DNA of 13,656 nt, taken from assembly GCA_036939755.1 (NCBI GenBank), contig JALLAZ010000587.1:1-13656 (forward strand), written 5' to 3'. Source of the stretch: Stephanodiscus triporus (lineage: Eukaryota > Bacillariophyta > Thalassiosirophyceae > Thalassiosirales > Thalassiosiraceae). The notes below the pieces were generated by a model. The model saw only the letters and a list, made by a program, of their open reading frames with translations. It made no database searches and was not told where the DNA came from. A program made the position numbers and the translations under genes. Numbering within the stretch: the stretch's first letter is position 1; every line of letters starts with the position of its first letter. Of the stretch, positions 6,655 to 13,656 are shown piece after piece.

Positions 6655-9083
6655 AGGGGCGTGGTGCGGCCGCTTCGGCGTCGTCGTCGGTAGCGCCGGA
6701 TTCCTCTCCTCGCCCGCCTCCGCCGCCGCCGCCAACAGGTGCCGCCGACGTTCGTCGTCGTCGTCGTCTCCGCCGCCGCCGCCGCGCAGGACCATCGCCG
6801 CCTCGCTCGTGACCGCCTCCCCCCCCCTCCCCGAGGACGACGCGTCGACGTCCCAATTTTGTTACGTCCCGCCCTACGGCGTGGTGCGCCGCTCGTCCTC
6901 CTCCTCCTCCCACTCCTCCATAGTCATGAACATGATGATCGCGGACGACTACTACGACGACGACCGACTGCGCAAGAAGAGGCGGCAGGTTCAGGACCCG
7001 ATCATACAGGACTTCGGGAGCCTACGCGATTGGAACGCCATCAAGACGGGGGACAACACCGGCGGGGGCGGCAGGATGCGGGCACGGCTCGGCGACGACG
7101 ACGTCAACGAGAAGAGGGGGGGCGGAGGGGGGGGGGGATGTTCGACCCCGACGAGCCGTCGGGACGGGGGCCGTTTCCGCCTCCGCCGTTCCTCGAGGGC
7201 GACAGCGGGAACTTCTGGATCAATCCCGTCGATTCCATGGATCGGTTTCCGTCCCCGCCCGCGGACGGGAACGTCGACGGTGGATTGGCGATGGCCGACC
7301 GTCGTCGTCGAGACGTCGCATTCAATCGCCGTCGTCGCAACGGCGGGGGGAGGGACATCTCGAGGAGCAGGAGGAATGCTAGGTCGAGCGATGACGGTGG
7401 ATGGTGGGAAACTAGGAGGGGTGAAGCGGCGAGGGACGGGTACGTGCTCGACGACGAGGATTTCGATTACGGTGACGACTACGACGATGATTACGACGAC
7501 GATTACGAGGAGGATGCCGACGATGGTGGATATTATCGAAATAGGCGTAGGCGAAGTGGCGGCGGCGGTAGCGAATACTACGGCCCTCCCCCTCCCACTC
7601 GATCGAGGTGAGATCTCATTCGTTTCGTTTTTGTGTTTCGCGTGGAGAGAGGTTAGGAGCATTCAATAGAACGAACATTTACCATTTTCGTTGTGCACTT
7701 GTTTGCTTCGACTGCTCTTAGGTCATCCTTCCGATCTGGCGCGCCGCCCCCGCCCCGTCCCGTCAAGCAATTCTACGACAAACTGTTCTGGTTCGGGTTC
7801 GATCCCGACTCCACCGGCCCCACCGATCGCACCATGTTCGGGGGCACGCGCGGGAGGTTCAATGCCATGGATTTGCTCCGCGACAGGGAGGAACGACAAC
7901 GACGATACCGCAACTACGAAAGCGATTATTACGGCGGCGGCGGCGGCGGCAGACGAAGGAGGAGGGGCGGGAATGATTCCGTAATCCAGGACTTCGGGTC
8001 GGTGCGGGACTGGGACGCGCGCAAGAACGGACGCGGACGCATCGGCGGCGATTTGGTCGGCGATGACATCGTCGGCGGTCGTCATCCTCTGGAAATGCCC
8101 CGGTATGATCTCGATGCTGGATTCGATGACGACGATTACTTTCTCCTGGAGGATGACGACATGGACGACGACGATATCGTCTTCGAACGAGACGGTCGCG
8201 GCAGTAGAAGGAACGGCAGGGGGTTGCAGCGACGAAGGCGGAATGATCGCGGCGATGGACGGCAAATTCGTCGACGTATCGATCCACGAGCAGAAGAGTA
8301 CAATCGATTCTTGGGATTAGGTCCACCGCCAGATGTCGATGGTGACATTGTAATGGATGACGAATACCGACGATTCCCGTCGTCGTCCTCCTCCCGACGA
8401 CGTCGGAAAGGCTTTGCGTACAAATACAATGACATTGGTTTGTCCGAAGACGATGGAGAGTACATTGACATCGAACCGTTGTACGCGACGAAAAGCGATC
8501 TGGACATGGCGCGGGAGCAGTCGGGTGCGGGGTCGACACGACGGCGATCGTGGGAGGAACGTGCCATCGAAATGGACCGCGTCCCACCAAGAAATGCAGT
8601 GGCATGGGGTCCCAATGGACCCGTCAGCGAAAGTCCATTGGACATAGCGGCGATGGACGCCTTGCGCGATATTAAGAAGAGCAAGAAGTATTTGGAAAGA
8701 AAGGAGGGCGAGGTTGAAGATTTCAAGGAGAAGGTTGTCAACTTAAAAGCGTGAGTGTTGTATAGCGACTGTGAATTCGACCTTAGATGTATGGAATCTA
8801 TCAAACTCACATGTTGGCTGTGCTGCTGTCTCCATTGTCTTTATACAGCGATGCGTCCTTCTACGAGATTAAGCTAGATGGTGCCCGAGGACGCGAGGCA
8901 TCGAAACTCGAACAAGAATTGGATGACATCCTCCGAAATGTTGAAGATGCATCACTGAAATTACGTTTGGCACGTGCGGAACGGGACGAGGCCTCAACTA
9001 GGGTAAGCGATCTGGAGGAAAGGAATTGGGCGCTGTTGAGCGAGTTCGAGGCGGCTAGGGCGTTTCAAGAAGAGATGGATTAA
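6518..9083 (+). CDS. Modular acidic/basic protein, possibly plastid-targeted, 3 exons
   Basis: Exons are 6518-7607, 7722-8750 and 8849-9083, with introns 7608-7721 (GTGAGA...TTAG) and 8751-8848 (GTGAGT...ACAG); both junctions restore the frame. The ATG at 6518 has a good context. Residues 1-35 resemble a signal peptide (basic, then Leu/Ser/Ile rich), followed by a Ser/Ala-rich region with GSAGFL at 58-63, loosely like the ASAF cleavage motif of diatom plastid precursors. The frame breaks by one base in the G run at 7127-7137. With one extra G (or two fewer) the protein is about 784 residues. The body alternates poly-Asp/Tyr and poly-Arg/Gly blocks, with paired motifs IQDFGS[LV]RDW (162-172, 451-461) and FW..(P)DS. 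Residues about 678-780 form a charged coiled coil. No family was recognised; the plastid location is an inference. Confidence 0.75.
6625..6654 (+). repeat. (GGCGTC)5 hexanucleotide repeat
   Basis: Five exact tandem GGCGTC units encode an alternating Ser-Ala run just after the hydrophobic leader of the gene at 6518. Length variation here would keep the frame and only alter the transit-peptide-like region. Confidence 0.9.
7127..7137 (+). other. G11 run where the reading frame shifts
   Basis: Upstream of this run the good frame starts at positions equal to 2 modulo 3, and downstream at 1 modulo 3. After the run the first frame turns into Ser/Thr/Arg noise. The second frame is acidic and Tyr-rich and joins correctly to exon 2. 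A G7 run at 7116-7122 lies just before it. A one-base miscount in the long G run is the simplest cause. Confidence 0.7.
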
Positions 9084-9262
9084 TCATTATAACACACCAT
9101 CAATTTTCATATTCTATACTAGTTTTGGATGCCATTCTAAGTCTCTTTTGATTATAGCTATGTTGCTCACAGTGAGCTAGAAAGCATAAGGATCCTTTTT
9201 TACATAATGAAACCCCAATTGTTGTCTTTTGTCTAGGCAGGACTGCTCAATCTTAAATACAT
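9084..9262. other. Short spacer between convergent genes
   Basis: These 179 bp lie between the stop codons of the plus-strand gene (9083) and the minus-strand gene (9263). The sequence is A/T-rich, shows no ORF, and must hold both 3' ends. Confidence 0.6.
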
Positions 9263-10475
9263 CTAGCTATCTCGTTTCCTTTTTGCATTAGACGAAACAC
9301 AGCAATGATAAGAGTACAGCGATGGCATATTCCACCATCTCATCGCTGCATACATCATACTCATTGATAGGCTTTGATCTCTCTCCTGCTGAATGAATGC
9401 CAACACATCTGGCATCAATTTCACAGGCACGTCTGCAATGTACTCGAGTGAAGATTCCTTGTCATGCAGGGCAATCAATATTTTGCTAGTGCGATCCACC
9501 TCCTGATTGATGGATATGAAAAAATCTTGAATCAGTTCAACATCATCACAACCAAAGACATATAATTCACATGTGTGATTGGAATCCAATATGGCATTAA
9601 GACTTGTACCATCGAAGAGGCATGCAAACAGCGCCTTGACGCCGACGGATGTGAAATTATTCTGACGGAGGTCTAATGTACGCAGATTGGTGTTTATCTT
9701 CAGTGCGTGAGAGAGGAGGAAAGCATCATCGTCATTGAAGTCGTTATTGACAAGGTCCAAGCATTCTACGGGTGGGTTGCCTGCGAGATATTCCGAAATC
9801 TTGACTGCCCCCGACGTGCCTATATTGTTGTGGTTGAGAGTGATACTTTTGACGTCGGACTGTAAAATGACTGACTGGATTTCAGGATCATTCCCAAGAT
9901 CACACTGTGCCATGGTGAGTTCTTTAATGTTCGGGTGTGTCTTCAATACCCTGGAGAGACACAGAGCTGAATTCATATCGTCGATCCGATTGCGAGAAAG
10001 GGTGAGGCGGCACAAATTCGAACATTGCTCCACCAATGTTGATAGCGATACAACGCCCTCTCTACAAAGGTTGTTGTTAATGAAGGTGACACAGTGTATT
10101 GAGTCGATGGATCTTCCACGAATACTCCTCACTAAGGCGTTGACAGTTTCTTTCCGCATTTCAACGTCGCAAATAATAATGCTGAATATATGGATGTTGA
10201 CATGATTGTGAAATAATGCCGCTCCCAGTTGCTCCCAATATGGATCAATGGATGGGACATACCAAACTACGGGTGGCTGGACATTATCGTATGCATGAAA
10301 CAAGCGCAGCACTAAATTTTTGCCTCCGCCCTCTGCCGAGCGTGTGAGTTCCTGTAGATTCGCCTTCAAATCTTTTAATCCGATTGCATTTCTGTCCATC
10401 CAATCAGCAGGCTTACGATCGAAATCGTCGAAGCCGGACGCAAAGTACGCGACGTCGTCGTCGTCGTCATCGTCA

Positions 10476-10507
<32 letters not shown>

Positions 10508-10846
10508 GTCCTCGATGCCTGCGGGATGGGTCGTGGTGGTTAGACGACGATCGGCAGCACTTCTGATTCTGCCTAGAGCTTTTTCAATTTCATCGTTGTA
10601 ATCACCCTTGCGAAAAGTGAGCATGAAAAGCTTCAGCTTCTCCAACCTCGATTCACCTTCCTTGCTGCCATCGTCGTCCTCGTCGTCACTTTCATTGTTT
10701 TCTACCCCGCTGTCATCATCGGACGAATATTCATCATCGTCGCTCTCATCGTCTTCATCCTCCTCCTCCTCCTCCTCCGCTGCTAGCTCTTCCAACCGTT
10801 CGTCGAAGATCTCCTCACCATCGCTGTCATTTTGATCCATCATCAT
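9263..10846 (-). CDS. Acidic leucine-rich-repeat protein (ribonuclease-inhibitor type)
   Basis: The frame is open to 10891, but that codon is GTG. The first ATG is at 10846, one of three consecutive ATGs, and gives 527 residues in one exon. Residues 1-75 are very acidic (Glu/Asp/Ser), and a run of 19 Asp lies at 113-131. About 279-426 holds leucine-rich repeats of the LxxLxLxxNxI/F type (segments such as LTLSRNRI, ITLNHNNIG, LDLVNNDF, LDLRQNNF), with helical parts between them, as in ribonuclease-inhibitor-like LRR proteins. The C-terminus is mixed and ends in a basic AKRKRDS that could act as a nuclear signal. LRRs of this kind are protein-binding surfaces; the partner is unknown. Large families of such proteins are typical of diatom genomes. 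No signal peptide is visible, so a cytosolic or nuclear site is likely. Confidence 0.85.
10454..10510 (-). repeat. (GAC/GAT)19 run encoding poly-Asp
   Basis: Nineteen consecutive Asp codons on the minus strand (GTC and ATC triplets on the plus strand) form a microsatellite inside the LRR gene. GAC and GAT units are interspersed. The plus strand also gives apparent poly-Ser and poly-Arg frames here, which are shadows. Confidence 0.9.
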
Positions 10847-10996
10847 GCTCAGGAAGAGGAGAATAAAATTTTGAGGAGTCGTGTCCGTCACTACATCATA
10901 AAAGGAAGGGTATCTATTGTAATTAACCTTTTCACTTAGCCATACATCCTTACGTCAACGGAACACCTGCCCGCCCAGTCCAGCGCCCCTCGGATC
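10847..10996. promoter_or_regulatory. 150-bp divergent promoter with TGACGTAA site
   Basis: This spacer separates the ATG of the LRR gene (minus) from the ATG of the prolyl hydroxylase gene (plus), so both promoters and 5' leaders lie within 150 bp. At 10950-10957 the minus strand reads TGACGTAA, a CRE/bZIP-type site. TGACGT elements are known to confer CO2/cAMP responsiveness on carbonic anhydrase promoters of the diatom Phaeodactylum. Its use here is only a suggestion. Confidence 0.45.
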
Positions 10997-12959
10997 ATGG
11001 CGCCGAGGACGACGCCGGTCCTCCGCGTCGCCCTCCTTTTACTAGTCGTGGTAATAACGACTATGACGTCCGCGTCGGCGTCATCCGCCGGGATGGACGA
11101 GGATGCCCCCGCCCGGTCCGCCGGCACGATCGACGTCGGATCCTGCGACGGCGGCGGCGACGGACTGTCCGGCGAATGCGTCGCCCCGGCGGCGGGGGGG
11201 ACGCGCATCGTCGTCGAGAAGGGGGGTGGGACTCGCGATCCCGATCACGATCCTCCCCCCAGGTCGAAGAATTCCCCCGTCGACGTTTCCATCCGAAACG
11301 ACTCGCCCCACCGCGCCGACGTCCACTTCGACGACGGACGGTTCGGCAGGGTGGTCGGCACGGCCGGGCCGAACGGAGGGACGATACGGATTTCGTCGTT
11401 CGTCGGTCACGGTTTCTTCATCACGATGCACGGCGCGAGGGAGGGACTCGTGGATCCGGACACCGACGAGCAATATTCATTCACCGTGAGAGCCGATGGT
11501 GAGGGGGGGGGAGGGGGGAGCAGCGAGCATCTCTTCGTCGTGCCGCGGGATGCGGCGCCCTCCGTCACCAGGTGCAAGGACAGGTACTCCGTGTGCGCGA
11601 GGGAGGCGGAGAGGGGGGAGTGCACGCGCAATCCGGGATGGATGATCGTGAACTGCTGCAAGAGCTGCGACGACAAGGAGGGTTACGGCCCCCTCGTCGA
11701 CCCCGACGTCAGGTGCGATCCGTCGAGGCTGAACGCCACGTCGCCCGCGTGGGAATCCGGCGGCCTCGACGACCTCTTCGCTCGGTGGGCGACCGACGAC
11801 CGGTATAAGGCCTACGGGCCCCGGGCGATGAGCTCGCCTGGCGGGGCGTACGGCGCCGAGCGCGACGGCCCGTGGGTTCTCGTGTTCGACGACTTCGTCG
11901 CCGAGTACGAGATCGAGCAGCTACTCGAGGGGGCGTCGTACGGCAACGGCTTCCAACGTAGCACCGACCAGGGACAGGTCGTCGGCGGGTCGGGGGAAAC
12001 GGTCAAGAAGATCTCTTCCACCAGGACGAGTTCGAACGCCTGGTGTCGAAAGCGGTGCGAGGATCTGCCGGGGGTGAAGAGCGTCACCGAGCGCATCGAG
12101 GAGGTGAGAGGAGAGATGATCGTCGGCCCCGTCCGGAACGAAGCTTTGATGAGTATGTGCATCCATATGCGAAAGTTGAATCTGAGAATATCATCATCGC
12201 CCCCGTGTGCACGCCCTCTGTCTTCTTCGCCCTCAGGTGACGGGCATTTCGCAGAACCATTACGAATCCTTTCAAATCCTTCGATACGAGGAAGGACAAG
12301 TGAGTATCATATGAAGACGCACGTGAAAACATGTTATTGATAAACATCAAATAAAGCGCGTTATCGACCAACATCTTCTTTCGCGATTTTTTTCAAGTTC
12401 TACCGACGGCATCACGATTCGTCGGATGGCAAAAGTAATAAGCCCGCGGGACATCGGATATTGACATTCTTCCTGTATCTCAATGACGTCGAGGAGGGTG
12501 GCGAGACGAGGTTCACGACTTTGGATATAGACGTGAAGCCCAAAAAGGTATGCGTAGACGTTGTTCTTCCTCAGTCCCGCCTTTGCTGCGCATCATTACT
12601 CTATTTTTTCTAATCATTTCATTCATACGACGACATCCTCTTGTCGTGCGATTCTCTCTATTAGGGCCGCGCATTGGTGTGGCCATCCGTATTGAACGAC
12701 GATCCGAATCGGTCCGACCAGAGGATGTACCACGAGGCGAAGGAGGTTATCAAGGGCACGAAGTATGCGGCGAATTTTTGGAGTGAGTTTTATTACATCG
12801 GATTTAATTGTGTTTTTGCGTTTTGAGACGTTCTTTTGTCGGATAATTATATTATTGTGCGAATCTCATCTCTCTCCGGCAGTCCACCAGTACGATTTCA
12901 AAAATGCAAATTTGTGGGGATGGCAAGTTTTGTCCTACTTACTGGGTATTTGGATGTAA
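10997..12959 (+). CDS. Prolyl 4-hydroxylase with ShKT domain, 5 exons
   Basis: This is a 2-oxoglutarate/Fe(II) dioxygenase that hydroxylates prolines in secretory proteins. Exons: 10997-12103, 12237-12299, 12398-12547, 12665-12782, 12883-12959. Introns are 133, 98, 117 and 100 bp, all GT-AG, and the spliced protein is 504 residues. Residues 1-27 are a signal peptide. About 93-185 is a beta-rich segment ending near GHGFF, which I compare loosely with a VHL-type beta domain. Residues 193-224 are a six-Cys ShKT domain (C193 to C224, containing NPGWM). The catalytic domain starts near 291. It has the HxD motif (H395, D397), EEGGETRF, the distal His H463 and the 2-oxoglutarate Lys K473 in GTKYAANFW, so all metal and co-substrate residues are present. 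The usual WG-C ending is replaced by WGWQ and a short hydrophobic tail, so the last exon is less certain. It likely acts in the ER or Golgi lumen. Confidence 0.88.
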
Positions 12960-13458
12960 TGCTCCTTCGTTCGTCGCTAATAATGTTTCTCAATTTATAT
13001 GATCCGCAGCAATGGAAGCTTTTCCTAAGTGTGATGTGCATTCGTCGATGATTCCCCAATGAGACCCCCGTCGCAACTGTGCGTCTTATTCGGCAACGGT
13101 AACGTTTTCAAGACGTCACGATTGTTGCCCCTCGAGGCTCAAATAAATTATGCACAACAGAGATTACCTTTAGTGGAATTGGGTATTATCAAATTTGGAT
13201 TGAGAAAGACCCACATAATACATTAATATCTTGATATGACGAAAGACGCGCACATCACACTCGCATAATTTGAAATTAGTAGCTAAGTTAAGACGTGAAG
13301 AAATCACTGCCATACTGCAGCTCCCGATGGTCCGCAACATCCTAAGGGCCTTGCTACCGAGGGGTCGGGAAAGAAAGGACACACAACATGCAATTTGAGA
13401 TATGAATGTGAGATTTGTAGAGATTTGCTTTAAGCTCCTTACTTAGGGTGGTGGAGTT

Positions 13459-13492
13459 GAGGGAAATAGTGTGTGTGTCCACTATTTCCCTC
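13459..13492. repeat. Perfect hairpin, 13-bp arms
   Basis: GAGGGAAATAGTG at 13459-13471 and its exact complement at 13480-13492 flank an 8-base loop, TGTGTGTC. It has no T tract after it and is not a bacterial-type terminator. Its function is unknown. Confidence 0.8.
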
Positions 13493-13532
13493 CGGCGGCT
13501 GCAAGCTTCATGCTCAGTACTAAAAAGTCAAC

Positions 13533-13574
13533 CTAATTTAAGCTTAGATTAGTTAGTAACTTTTACTAGTAAAA
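13533..13574. repeat. Two adjacent AT-rich palindromes
   Basis: 13533-13552 is a 20-bp palindrome centred on AAGCTT, with one mismatched pair. 13561-13574, TTTTACTAGTAAAA, is a perfect 14-bp palindrome. They lie 8 bases apart in an A/T-rich stretch, which could be a regulatory site or chance. Confidence 0.6.
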
Positions 13575-13656
13575 ATTATAGCGTACTAAAAATATGAAAT
13601 AATGAATCAAGCCGCCCACTTCGCTCCCTTCTTTCCTCCTCCCCCTCCGCCTCCGC

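Larger units (their letters stand above)
12960..13656. other. Gene-free right flank
   Basis: I support no gene in these 697 bp. AATAAA at 13142-13147 could be the polyadenylation signal of the prolyl hydroxylase gene, about 180 bp past its stop. A minus-strand frame at 13170-13382 opens with GTG and shows no recognisable motif. The sequence becomes A/T-rich from 13510. The last 38 bases are almost pure pyrimidine (CTTC/CCTCC) and may be the leader of a plus-strand gene beyond the window. Confidence 0.5.

Noticed and set aside
6991..7662. 223-codon minus-strand frame opposite the 6518 gene
   Set aside because: It is a shadow of Asp/Tyr and Arg/Gly codon repeats (Val/Ile and Pro/Ser on the other strand), and it runs across a well-supported intron.
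7794..7812. GGTTCGATCCC string like a tRNA T-loop
   Set aside because: It lies inside exon 2, and no acceptor stem, anticodon stem or D-loop can be paired around it.
7859..8605. 248-codon minus-strand frame
   Set aside because: It is a third overlapping frame in the same region, dominated by Arg, His and Cys from triplet repeats.
8136..8810. 224-codon minus-strand frame
   Set aside because: It is antisense to exon 2 of the 6518 gene and Ser/Arg-rich throughout, with no motif. The plus strand has matching splice sites and a coiled coil.
9735..10205. 156-codon plus-strand frame
   Set aside because: It is antisense to the LRR gene, whose repeats are clear on the minus strand.
10320..10835. 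Plus-strand poly-Ser and poly-Arg frames
   Set aside because: They are mirror reading of the Asp/Glu-rich N-terminus of the LRR protein.
13170..13382. 70-codon minus-strand frame in the right flank
   Set aside because: It opens with GTG, has no ATG start covering the frame beginning, and has no recognisable motif.

Overview
This window looks like nuclear DNA of a diatom, probably a centric one. The reasons are: (i) genes split by short GT-AG introns of about 98-133 bp; (ii) a secretory prolyl 4-hydroxylase carrying a ShKT domain, a combination familiar in diatoms; (iii) an acidic leucine-rich-repeat protein of the ribonuclease-inhibitor type; (iv) many in-frame trinucleotide repeats coding for Asp, Ser and Arg; (v) a precursor with a possible bipartite plastid-targeting leader. 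No tRNA, rRNA, CRISPR array or bacterial operon structure was seen. The organism call is inference, not a database match.

Layout. 1-1749 is sparsely coding, with one doubtful minus-strand small ORF (262-585) and one better plus-strand small ORF (751-1113). 1750-5850 (minus) is a 1,366-residue, mostly disordered protein with a central coiled coil, a KEN box and clustered CDK-type sites; it looks like a cell-cycle-regulated scaffold. 5851-6517 is the divergent upstream region shared with the next gene, and it holds a 227-bp foldback/MITE-like element (6194-6420) with perfect 32-bp terminal inverted repeats and nine copies of one short motif. 6518-9083 (plus) is a three-exon gene for a possibly plastid-directed protein with internally duplicated modules and a C-terminal coiled coil; its reading frame breaks by one base at an 11-G run (7127-7137). 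9263-10846 (minus, convergent with the former) is an acidic LRR protein. 10847-10996 is a 150-bp divergent promoter with a TGACGT-type bZIP site. 10997-12959 (plus) is a five-exon ShKT/prolyl 4-hydroxylase. 12960-13656 is non-coding as far as I can see, with a perfect 13-bp hairpin and two palindromes.

The genes do not form an obvious pathway. They are arranged in divergent and convergent pairs with short spacers. The longest uninterrupted minus-strand frames open with non-ATG codons (TTG at 5949, GTG at 10891, GTG at 624). In a eukaryote the real starts should be the first in-frame ATGs, and I have used those (5850, 10846, 585).
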